Shown here: positions 12,900 to 21,808 of the stretch, piece after piece | How the letters are laid out: every line of letters begins with the position of its first letter | Position numbering within the stretch: position 1 is the first letter of the stretch | NCBI GenBank assembly: GCA_015680905.1 | Contig: CM027378.1 | Location: 54,089,501 to 54,153,500, forward strand | Reading direction: 5' to 3' | Length of the DNA: 64,000 nt | Origin: Coptis chinensis | Lineage: Eukaryota > Streptophyta > Magnoliopsida > Ranunculales > Ranunculaceae | Made by a program: the position numbers and the translations under genes | Notes under the pieces: generated by a model | What the model saw: the letters and a program-made list of their open reading frames with translations, nothing else | What the model was told of the DNA's origin: nothing | Database searches by the model: none

Positions 12900-13790
12900 T
12901 GATCAATCCTTAGTTCTGTTGCGTTCTATAAGGATGATAAGTTAGTGAAACAATGTGTTTCTTCTAGTCTTCTTTCTGATGGAGATAATGCAATGCCACT
13001 TGAATAGTGGAGTTGTCAAACAAGTGGAGGTACTAGTACTGTTGCATGTTTTTTTTCCATGATTTTCATATTGAAACTGTTTAGTCATATATGGGCTAGA
13101 AAAAAACTAGTGCATGGTAAAATATTGTACTTTAGACTCACTCTGTGTTCATCATTTGGAGTCTTTGTTTCGTGTATTTTTAGTGCTCTTGGAATTCTTA
13201 ACTCATTTTGTATGTTGTTCAATGTTATGGATCAGGACAAGCGCCTATTGCTTGGATGAATTTTTTCAAGAAGGTACCTTCATTTCATCTTCTTTCAGGA
13301 TATATTTCTTTGCTCAAGTGCAGAGAATCTTTGGCACAGGGACAAGGGTAGGATTAGGTCACAGTATGTTAACCCTACTTTGAATATTGTTCACAATTTC
13401 TCTACGTTGATGGCACTGAAAGAAGATGAACATGAAGTAATTGATAGTCAAAGTGAATCTCTTGAGCAGAATGAACATGGTAGTTCTGCCACTTCTGCGC
13501 GTTCATATGTCTCCAACACAGGCAAAGAAAATACATTTGGCAAAGAGGTTATTGATGTGAGCTTGTCTCACTGGCTAAAGCCATTGTCATCGTCAAGGAA
13601 TGTTGGAGATCATAATTGTTGATGCACATCTAGTGGGGGATCTCAAGCTGGTAAAACTTCTGACTTGGACAAGCTTATTATTGGAACTGTTGCAACACAC
13701 TGGAGTGAAGATGAACGTTCTCAAATTTTGCCCTGCAAGTGGTGGGATGGGAATGGGATCCCCAACTCAGCTAACAAATATAAGGAGGTA
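12900..13790 (+). pseudogene. captured fragment of a JASON-like gene inside the Harbinger element
   Basis: JASON-family proteins act in plant meiosis (second-division spindle and organelle band; 2n pollen in Arabidopsis mutants). Within the transposon the sense strand reads GRIRSQYVNPTLN (about 13345), a Ser/Glu-rich linker, EVIDVSLSHWLKP (about 13550), IIGTVATHWSEDE (about 13680) and KWWDGNGIPNSANKYKE (about 13740-13787). These are in the order and spacing of the JASON C-terminal conserved region as I remember it. The match ends at AAGGAG followed by GTATTA, which looks like a genuine splice donor, and intron-like sequence lies upstream (about 13030-13230). The capture therefore looks like genomic DNA, not cDNA. 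A TGA at 13620 breaks the frame. Confidence 0.8.
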
Positions 13791-14399
13791 TTATGAGTAT
13801 TGCATCAAGAACAAGAATTTTTTATCTCTGAAGCAATGCATGAAAAATACTTAATAACTATCGTTGCCCAACATTGAAATTCTCTCCTGCCTCAGAGACC
13901 TTGACAACACACGACATCAATGGTCTTTAGTTAGTGACACATGATTGTTTTCTGTAGGAAATAGAAAAAAAATGACTCATATCGTGCATGTGGCTATCCC
14001 GTATGTTCAATCTGCCAAATACATCTTATAGAAATATATATCAACATATACAAACCCCACAACCATGGTGCCCTTCAATCCTAAATGACTCCACAAAGAA
14101 GACCTAGAATAAAACTAGATGAAACAAGGAAAAGTTTTTGGTTATATTTCATTTTAGGCTATATTTCTCTGCTCAAGGTTTTGGTTGTTGCCTTCTGTAC
14201 AAGGAAAAGTCTTCATTTCTAAACCATATAAGTCATGCTAGCCTGTAAAATGTTGGCATTTGGGTTGCTTAGACTTGCAGCTCCAGCTTTGCAATTCCTT
14301 CTCATGAATGCATAAAAGTAATTTATGACCAGCTTCATAAAAACAAAGATTTTTTTCTAGCCCTCACATTTGAGTGAGTGAAAAAAATGTGTAACTACT

Positions 14400-14785
14400 C
14401 CAGCATCATTAGCTTCACGGAGGGCAGAAAGCTCATACTCAAGCCCATGATCTTCATCCATATACAAAGGACTAGCTGGTAGATCTTGCAATCTTTGCTC
14501 AATAATTGTTCCAACAAGGTTCCTTCTGGAAATTAAAGGTATTTGGAGTTCTCTGGAATTGTCCATCACTAATTTAACCTATCCAGGTTGTTCCTCTTCT
14601 TTTACTATTGAAGGTACCTCATCTTTTAAACCTGATGCTCCAGTCTCCAGTTGTATTTCAAGAAGCTTAAGGTTCTCAAGGAAAAAATGTTTTGCTTCAA
14701 GACGCAGAAATTCCTCTAAACTCTCAATTAATAATTTCTCAAACAGGAAAACTTCTTCTCGTGCATCCTTGTAACCATAGCACCC
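14400..14785 (-). pseudogene. captured fragment of a KUP/HAK/KT potassium transporter gene, antisense in the Harbinger element
   Basis: On the minus strand the translation runs CYGYKDAREEVFLFEKLLIE, then SLEEFLRLEA, a variable linker, and GLEYELSALREANDAG. This is the cytosolic C-terminal region of plant KUP/HAK/KT transporters, where an (R)YGYKD...FE..L...L..F.R.EA block is followed by an E-ELSALREA/G segment. Similarity stops just before the expected HGD/RAKK segment (about 14395). No membrane segments are present, so only a C-terminal piece was taken. One in-frame stop lies in the linker. Its orientation is opposite to the transposase. Confidence 0.75.
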
Positions 14786-14909
14786 TCAGCTCAAAAGTTC
14801 AACTCATTGACAACACATGAGATTTGAATTTGGTGAAGTTAGGAGAGTGGCTATAATTTTTAAATCTTAAATATTTTAAAAGCACAAAAAATGAAAAAAA
14901 TGAAATATT

Positions 14910-15103
14910 TGCCGTGGCAAATTTGGACAATCAAACAGCAGCAAATGCCTGCAAATTAAGGCAAATGATATTTACCATAGTATCATCGAACAGTGGAAAA
15001 TTTAAATTTGCCACAAATTATTTGCAATTGTCACATAGCAAATTTGCTAGTGGCAAATGGTGACAAAATTTGCATTTGCCACAACTCCTATCAAACATAG
15101 CCC
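14910..15103. repeat. right subterminal repeats and terminal inverted repeat
   Basis: The right end mirrors the left: several TTTGCCA/TGGCAAA words in both orientations, ending CTATCAAACATAGCCC. The terminal repeat pairs with the left end over 16 bp with one mismatch. Confidence 0.8.
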
Positions 15104-16204
15104 AAGTATCTCTTCTGATCACAGTCCAATAATCCTCCTTAACACAAACCCTTCATCAAACTCAAACCCCAAGCCATTCAAATTCCAATCAATGTGGATA
15201 AAACATAAAGACTACCAACAACTGATTCAATCTACATGGCCACAATCCAATCAATACCTCCATCAACCACACCATCCTCTACCAATCTCAAAGCAACTCA
15301 TTTCCACCAAGAAGGCTCTAAAATACTGGGATAAATCAACCTTTGGGAATATTTTTGAACAAATCCATGACCTCAAATAACAATTCAACATCTCCAAAAT
15401 ATGACTGCAACACAGTTAAATCTCTCACTTGAAAAAGAAGTTTTTCTTAGATTTTTAGACTTGACAATCTTTTAGATAGTGAAGAAACCTTTTGGAAAAA
15501 AAAAATCCAGAGTTCAAGACATAAAAGAAGGTGATAAAAATACAAAATACTTCCATATCAAAACTCTTAACCATAGAAAATTTAATAGAATTGAGTGGAT
15601 AAAAAAAAATAGATGGTACTTGGACACAATCACCTAATCTAATTGGAGTAGAGTTTGTCAATCACTTCAAATCCTTCCTAAATGAACAAAATCAATTAAA
15701 TATATCAACCATTCATTCTCTCTTTCCTCCAACCATCTTAGATGAAGATAACCTTAACATGCTTAGACCTATTACTTTGGAAGAAATAAAAGAAGTAGTT
15801 TTCAGTATAAGTGCTCTAAAAGCACCAGGACCTGATGGCTACCCTGCTCTGTTCTATCAAGTATCATGGGATATTCTTCACACTGATGTTTTTTTTTATT
15901 GGAACTTCACACTGATGTTGTTAAGCTGGTTACATCATTCTTCTCTCTCGGTTTCAACCTTGACAGCATCAATCACACACACATAGCTTTAATCCCTAAA
16001 GTAACTAACCCTGAACACTGTACAGACTTTATACCAATTAGTTTATGCAATATTGTATATAAAATACTATAAAAAAAACCCTCTCAAATAGACTAAAATA
16101 AAAAAATCTTTCCTTCCATCTCTCCTTATCAAAGTGCTTATGTTAATGCTGGTAAACAAATTTCTGACAATGTCATCTTAGCACATGAAATATTTCACAC
16201 TATG

Positions 16205-16238
<34 letters not shown>

Positions 16239-18660
16239 GTCTTATGGCAATAAAAATTGACATGTCAAAAGCTTTTGACAGAGTCAATTGGGAGTCCTTA
16301 CTAACTATTCTTACATCCATTGGTGTTGATACACATTTTGTCAATCTTGTAAAATTTTGTATATCTATCCTCCTCCCATTTTTCTATTCTTGTAATTAAA
16401 TGGTGCACCACATGGGTCTTCAAATCTTCTAGAGGACTTTGACAAGGAGACCCTCTGTCTCCTCTCTTGTTTATATGTTGTATGGAGGTCTTGTCAAGAA
16501 TCATAAAGAAAAAGTGTACAGAAAAAAATATTAACAATAATAAATAGGGTTAACTAGCATTACCCCCACTAGATGAGCCAACTAGATTTCCCAGCTAGAT
16601 GGGAAATTAGGGTCTCCCCTAAATACACAAAAAAAAAAAAAGTCAAAATGGGTTGGTGAAATTTTTGTGTGTATTTAGGGGAGACCCTAATTTCCCATCT
16701 AGTTGGGGAATCCTAATTGGCTCATCTAGGGGGGGGGGTGTAATACTAGTTCACCCTAATAAATATTGTATAAATGGTATAAAAATATCTAGAGACAGTG
16801 AACATATCACCCATCTCCTGTTTGCAGATGACGCTTTCATTTTCTGTAGGGCAAATATGGATGAAGTTGAAACTGTTTTGGACATTCTTATAGAATTTTG
16901 TGATATAATTGGACAAAAAATAAATTACACAAAATCAGGTGTACACTTTAGCAAAACACATGACTTTTAATTAGTGTGATCCTTTGAAGCAAACTCTTCA
17001 GATGAAGAGTACCCTAGAGAAAAATACTTAGGTTCAACTCTTTTTCTTGGGCAATCCAAAACTGAGATTTTCAGCACATTAACTGAAACTATCAACAAGA
17101 AGTTAACTAGTTGGAAAAGTGAAATTTTATCACAGGCAGCAAGAACAACTCTTATTCAGTCTGTCACTTCGGCAATACCTGTATACCAGATGAGTACCTT
17201 CCTTCTACCCCTAAGTATAACATAAAATATTGATGCCTTGCAAAGGGACTTTTGGTGGGGAAAGGAAAATGATAAAAAGAAACCCCTATACTTGAAAAAC
17301 TGGTCCTTCATATGTAAAGAAAAGAAAAATGGGGGTTTGTGCATCAGAAATATACCCCCAAACAACTTGGCTCACCTGACAAGAATTTTCTAGAGCATAT
17401 GGATTCAACCAGAGTCCCTATTCTCAGCTCAACTCAAAGGTAAGTATTTTCCACACAACACTCTTCACACAATTGAAAAAAAAAAACGGGAACATCATGA
17501 TTCTGGCAAGGTATGATGGAAATTCTACGACACATCATTGCACACACTACATGGCAAGTAGGACTAGGAATAGATATCAACATCTGGAAAGACTCATGGA
17601 TACCCAGCCTTCCTGAAGGGAAAATACCAAACTATTACATGTTCCTATCTGTGTCACAACTTGTCAATCAAGCTACAAGAAGCTGGGCCGGAACACACAA
17701 ATTCTTCACATAATTTTTGATCCCCACACTGTTACCCACATTGAGGCAATTTATTTACCAAGGACTACATGACAAAATCTACTGGAACCTTACAAAAAAG
17801 GATAATCACACGGTAAAATCTATGTACTGTAGCCTCAACCCACCCACAAATCATCAACTCAAAACTGATATCAATTTGGCCTCCTGGCGTAACACCAATC
17901 CACCAAGACACAACCTCCTTGCTTGGAAATGCTACCACAATATCATGCCCACAAGAGAACACCTCTCTACACTCTTTTATATCTCAGACAAGTCATGTTT
18001 ACTATGTAAAAACTCAACAGAGAGTCTCCACCATATTCTTCTTGATTGTTGCTTCACAAGGGCTGTCTGGTATAACAGCCATTGGAATTTCAAACTCCTC
18101 ACTTATAGTAACCTCACCACAAAGGAATGGATTCACAAATAGTACTTCCCACCTGATGAATGGCTAGTAGAGAAGAACATCTGGACAAACACATGCCTAT
18201 TCATATATTATACTCTTTGGATCGAAAGATGCAACATCCTTTATAACATAACAAAATCATCACTAGTAAAACTTCAATTACTAGTTTTAAATCATTTTGG
18301 AATAAATAACACTTCATTGCAGGTACCGTACCACTTCACATTCTCAATGAACGACCAACAGCAAGGTGCCAACAACCAGAAACAAGATTCTTCAAAATGA
18401 ATGTGCATACTATTTGGAAGAAGAAAATTAGTAAGGCAGGTCATGCTTTTCTTTTAAGAAATACTGATGGGAAACTTATTGGTGAAGGAATTGAAAGAGG
18501 AAGGGCAACAGATGCTGAATCAGCTAGCACAATGCAGAGGCTTACTCAAGGCAATCTTATGGTGCAAGCAGCACCAGTCATCTAAACTACTGATTGAAAT
18601 GGATGCCCAGGATGTGGTCACTAGTCCGATCCAAAGCTATTCTCAAAGACACGTCTGAAG
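15102..18660 (+). pseudogene. LINE ORF2, 3' part: reverse transcriptase, zf-RVT, RNase H
   Basis: The frame resumes with SISSDHSPIILL, the end of the endonuclease. Reverse transcriptase blocks follow: ISALKAPGPDGYPALFYQ (about 15800), LMAIKIDMSKAFDRVNWES (about 16240) and HLLFADDAFIFC with the catalytic Asp pair (about 16815). A zf-RVT region (about 17880-18080) reads PPRHNLLAWKCYHN and then CLLCKNSTESLHHILLDC. The C-terminus has an RNase H-like (RVT_3) segment with HAFLLRNTDGKLIGEG, EAESA-type and LLIEMDAQDVV (about 18440-18620). Several frameshifts and stops and a 33-base A-run at 16205 break it. RNase H at this position is known for a subgroup of plant L1 elements. Confidence 0.85.
16545..16758. 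mobile_element. hairpin MITE inserted in the LINE
   Basis: A 214 bp foldback unit has arms of roughly 90 bp: TAGGGTTAACTAGCATTA at the left pairs with the complement of the right end. Both arms contain the GGGAAATTAGGGTCTCCCC block (16607-16624, and inverted at 16677-16697). The direct repeat ATAAA flanks it (16540-16544 and 16759-16763). It has no coding capacity. It interrupts LINE ORF2 between two reverse transcriptase blocks, so it inserted after the LINE. Confidence 0.8.
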
Positions 18661-18875
18661 CATTGAAGGAATTCTCTACTACTACTATTAATTGTACATA
18701 CACCAAGAAGTGCAAACAATGCAGCGCAAAAAATTGCAACTTTTGCTTTAACTTTATTACCTAATGTATGGTTTAGCATAGCTCCAATATGACTGAAACA
18801 AAACCTGGAGCAGGACAATGTAAGGATCTGTTGACATAAATAAATAAGAATGATTAACAAAAAAAAAAAAAAACT

Positions 18876-19376
18876 TGTTTATTTTATTGTGTAGGCATGG
18901 AGTATTGGAGTTTTCTTTCTTCATCGGGTCAGGCTTAGTTGTGCGGGTTTCTTAATTATAGAGCATTGGAGGTGATTTTGAGTTTAAGATGTTAAATTGT
19001 GTGTCAGGTGTAAGGCCTAATAAGGAGTTGGCAAGATCAAATATATGGCCATATTGAATATATTATTTAAAAATCACTAAAGTGCTTGAGTTTATGTACA
19101 TCATACAATGAACAATAATATGACCAATGACCATCTCCAAAACCATTTAATTTTGATGTAAAAAAAGACAGGGTGGGATCCATAATGTACCAGTGATAAG
19201 CTGATGATAGCTTCAGCCTTCAGATTTTCGTAATACGGGCTAATAGCAATTCCATCCAGGCATCCACAGAGAACAACTACTTTGGACATACGTACTTGTA
19301 TTTTTGGTAGAACTAGCAGTTACAATATAACATCAATATTTCATTTCTGAACATACTTGTTCATCACAATCATCAT
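18876..19376. other. intergenic, downstream of the subtilase gene
   Basis: This stretch separates the LINE poly(A) end from the 3' end of the subtilase. A short minus-strand open frame at 19101-19289 has no recognisable family pattern. Nothing else is seen. Confidence 0.5.
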
Positions 19377-19382
19377 TTTATT
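19377..19382 (-). terminator. polyadenylation signal of the subtilase gene
   Basis: AATAAA on the minus strand lies about 42 bases beyond the subtilase stop codon, a usual distance for a plant near-upstream element. Confidence 0.5.
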
Positions 19383-19423
19383 TAGTATGTAATTACATTT
19401 TCCTTTGATCTTATAAGAGAAAA

Positions 19424-21736
19424 TCAAGCAATACGCTGTGTAACAGCAATTGGCATGCTCACCACATGTTTTTCATATTCCCATGTCAGCCTACCAAACG
19501 CAGTCTTCCGTTCAACTCCAGACAAATCAAACTTCTTTGCTGAAATCTTAACCACGTAGCTCAACTTTTGGTCTATCTCAGTGAACTGCATCTTTGGAGG
19601 ATCCACTGTTACCATTACATCAGCTGGATTCTCTACTTTCACTGTGTAGAGGCATGCACTATCACTAACAAGTGTAGCTGTTCTGGTAACCGAGACTGCA
19701 TAACTTGGTGCGTCAGTTTGGTTAAATGAAACAGCAATTGACGGATAATTTAGATCAGAAGGATTCAATCCCTTCTTACAGGTTACCGATCTTTTAGTTA
19801 TAGTAGCAATGCCATCTTTACTATAGCCAGATGCACAAAGAAAATCAATGTAGTCATCAACCCCAAGATCATAAACCAAACCTGGATCAACGGCCTTTTC
19901 AGGATCGACGTGCCCTGATCCATAATGCCACATTGTAGCTAAGTCGCCAGTACTGTCATCAACTAACTGTTTCCCATTGTGGTCTACTACATAAGAGGTA
20001 GTCATCATTGCTGATTTGATTCTCGCTGGTGACCAATCTTGGTGTGCGGCTTTTAGCAATGCCGCTACGCCTGAGATATGGGGAGTCGACATCGATGTCC
20101 CTGAAAGTATATTGACGCTGGTCTCCCTCTTGTCTGAAGGGAGGGTTGTAGGACCGACTCCACTTGGCCAAGCGGCTAAAATGTGAACGCCTGGACCAAT
20201 CAAATCAGGCTTGATTATATGATCTGAAATCTGATTCGGCCCTCTTGATGAAAATCCAGCAACAACTGGAGCAGGATTCACATTTAGCTCTGTCCCACGA
20301 AAGACGATCGTGGCACGTGGATCTTTGGACTCAGCTAAATATAAATAAATTTTCTTTGCGGCTGATACAGTGATGGCTGTAGTTGGGATTACATGAGCAT
20401 CAGCAATCAAACTCTCTCCTAAATCACCAACATTAGCAAGTACCATGCCGACCCCACTTGCATTCTTGACCACTTCACCTTTTAGTGCACGGGGAATACT
20501 CCCTCTTTCACATACTACAATTTTTCCACTGACAAGCTTTGGGTCTAAATGTCCAGGCAAACAAAGTGCACCAAAATTAATTCCACTACCACTCTTGGAC
20601 AAGTTTCCAGCATAGACAAGTGGGAAAAACTTTTTCTTAGGCAATGCTGGACCACTGTAAAGAGAAACTCCAGTGAAAACACTACCGTCTTCTAAGACAA
20701 GATCTGCAGGAAATTTTCTATCAATTGTTCCAGCTCCAACTGTTGTAATCCAGGGAGGTATATTAGTTACAGTACCCAAGGTGGGACCATCGTTTCCAGC
20801 AGCTGCCGAAACAAGAACATTATGCTCCATCGCCCCGAATTGAGCAATAGCAATGGGATCAAGTTCATAAGGATGTACATTACCACCAATCGAGAAGGAA
20901 ATTATGTCAACACCATCTTCAACGGCCTTATCGTAAGCAGCAACAATATCAACCGAGGTACAACCAGTATGCCCACATACCTTGTAAACAGCAATTCTGG
21001 CTTTAGACGCGATTCCAGTGGCATCTCCAGGAGCAAAGCCTAAGAAGGATGTGTTCAAAAGTTTGCTTCCAGCAGCTGTGGAAGAAGTGTGTGTCCCATG
21101 TCCTTGAGTGTCTCGCGGTGTATTGTAAGCTCCAAATCCGCTGGCAAAGAATCTAGCTCCAACTAGTTTTTTGTTGCAATTGCTTTTCTTGAAATCTGAG
21201 CTTTCAACGCACTCACCTTTCCAGTGTGAGGGTATGGGATCAAGACCGGTGTCGCTAAAGCTCTCTCTTTCAGGCCAAACACCTGTGTCTAGAACTCCTA
21301 TTACGACTTCAGAACCATAATCTGAATCTTTGAATAAGCCAAGCGGAGTTGGGACATTATTACTAGTGAGCAAGCCAAGGAATTGAGGCGAGCGAGTGGT
21401 TTGAATATGCAGAATTTCGTTTGGGAAGACAGCAAGAACTTCTGGTCGAGATTTAACCAGTTCGGCTTGCTGTGGTGTTAACTCCGCAGCAAAACCATGA
21501 AACACGGTTCTATAGACGTGAAGAAGATCACTTCCTTTCGAGCTTTGAGAGTCCAGTTGATTCGAGGTGATACTTTGTAAAGTTGATCGATACCAATGCT
21601 CAACATCAGAGAACATGGAAGGCTTAAACTCATTTCTCACTCGAACAATGTACTGTTGCGAGGCATTGTCTTCTAGCTGAGTTGAGTAAGAAGAAGTAAT
21701 CAAAGAACAGAAAACAAAAACCCAGATAAACCACAT
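19424..21736 (-). CDS. subtilisin-like serine protease (subtilase, SBT1-type)
   Basis: This is a complete, intronless reading frame of 770 residues, normal for plant subtilases, which are secreted peptidases of the S8A family acting in the cell wall and apoplast. A signal peptide covers residues 1 to about 19 (MWFIWVFVFCSLITSSYST). The inhibitor I9 prodomain spans about 28-113 (YIVRVRNEF to VLAVFPNE). The mature enzyme starts near TTRSPQFLGL. The catalytic residues are all present: Asp150 in VLDTGVWPE, His213 in GHGTHTSSTAAG, oxyanion-hole Asn315 in AAAGNDGP and Ser548 in GTSMSTPHISG. A protease-associated domain is inserted at about 360-465, and a fibronectin III-like domain fills about 660-765. 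The absence of introns is typical of the SBT1 subfamily. A TATA box lies 65 bases upstream of the ATG. It is the only intact host gene recognised here. The substrate cannot be told from sequence. Confidence 0.97.
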   Translation of the reverse strand: MWFIWVFVFCSLITSSYSTQLEDNASQQYIVRVRNEFKPSMFSDVEHWYRSTLQSITSNQLDSQSSKGSDLLHVYRTVFHGFAAELTPQQAELVKSRPEVLAVFPNEILHIQTTRSPQFLGLLTSNNVPTPLGLFKDSDYGSEVVIGVLDTGVWPERESFSDTGLDPIPSHWKGECVESSDFKKSNCNKKLVGARFFASGFGAYNTPRDTQGHGTHTSSTAAGSKLLNTSFLGFAPGDATGIASKARIAVYKVCGHTGCTSVDIVAAYDKAVEDGVDIISFSIGGNVHPYELDPIAIAQFGAMEHNVLVSAAAGNDGPTLGTVTNIPPWITTVGAGTIDRKFPADLVLEDGSVFTGVSLYSGPALPKKKFFPLVYAGNLSKSGSGINFGALCLPGHLDPKLVSGKIVVCERGSIPRALKGEVVKNASGVGMVLANVGDLGESLIADAHVIPTTAITVSAAKKIYLYLAESKDPRATIVFRGTELNVNPAPVVAGFSSRGPNQISDHIIKPDLIGPGVHILAAWPSGVGPTTLPSDKRETSVNILSGTSMSTPHISGVAALLKAAHQDWSPARIKSAMMTTSYVVDHNGKQLVDDSTGDLATMWHYGSGHVDPEKAVDPGLVYDLGVDDYIDFLCASGYSKDGIATITKRSVTCKKGLNPSDLNYPSIAVSFNQTDAPSYAVSVTRTATLVSDSACLYTVKVENPADVMVTVDPPKMQFTEIDQKLSYVVKISAKKFDLSGVERKTAFGRLTWEYEKHVVSMPIAVTQRIA

Positions 21737-21800
21737 TGGAGAGAAACAAGAATGAGTGAGTAAAAGGTGAATGGTGTATGATATTGTCTCAACGGGTCTG

Positions 21801-21808
21801 TATTTATA
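21801..21808 (-). promoter_or_regulatory. TATA box of the subtilase gene
   Basis: On the minus strand the sequence reads TATAAATA, about 65 bases upstream of the start codon. This would place transcription start near 21770 with a 5' leader of about 35 bases. Confidence 0.7.

Larger units (their letters stand above)
8425..15103 (+). mobile_element. PIF/Harbinger DNA transposon with captured host gene fragments
   Basis: The ends are inverted repeats: GGGCTGTGTTTGATAG on the left and, read from the right end inward, GGGCTATGTTTGATAG. Inside lie a DDE_Tnp_4 transposase (9600-10962), a Myb/SANT-like gene (about 11320-12427), a JASON-like fragment (about 12900-13790) and a KUP-like fragment in antisense (14400-14785). 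The flanking LINE frame reads VHHKP...SISSDH, so the exact empty site can be inferred. The site fits a CCA triplet at both edges (8422-8424 and 15102-15104) better than the TTA/TAA usual for the family. Stops in the transposase suggest it can no longer move by itself. Confidence 0.9.
5700..18875 (+). mobile_element. L1-type plant LINE, interrupted by a Harbinger element and a MITE
   Basis: This is a non-LTR retrotransposon with two coding regions and a poly(A) tail at about 18860-18875. ORF1 (from 5776) carries a CCHC knuckle. ORF2 carries an apurinic endonuclease, reverse transcriptase, a zf-RVT Cys/His region and an RNase H-like C-terminus. The total length of LINE sequence, without the inserted elements, is about 6.3 kb, normal for plant L1. 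ORF2 is split by the 6.7 kb Harbinger element and again by a 214 bp hairpin MITE. Stops occur in both ORFs, so it is inactive. I could not identify convincing target-site duplications around it. Confidence 0.9.

Noticed and set aside
19101-19289. Small minus-strand open frame just downstream of the subtilase
   Set aside because: No family pattern, no clear start context, and it sits in the 3' flank.
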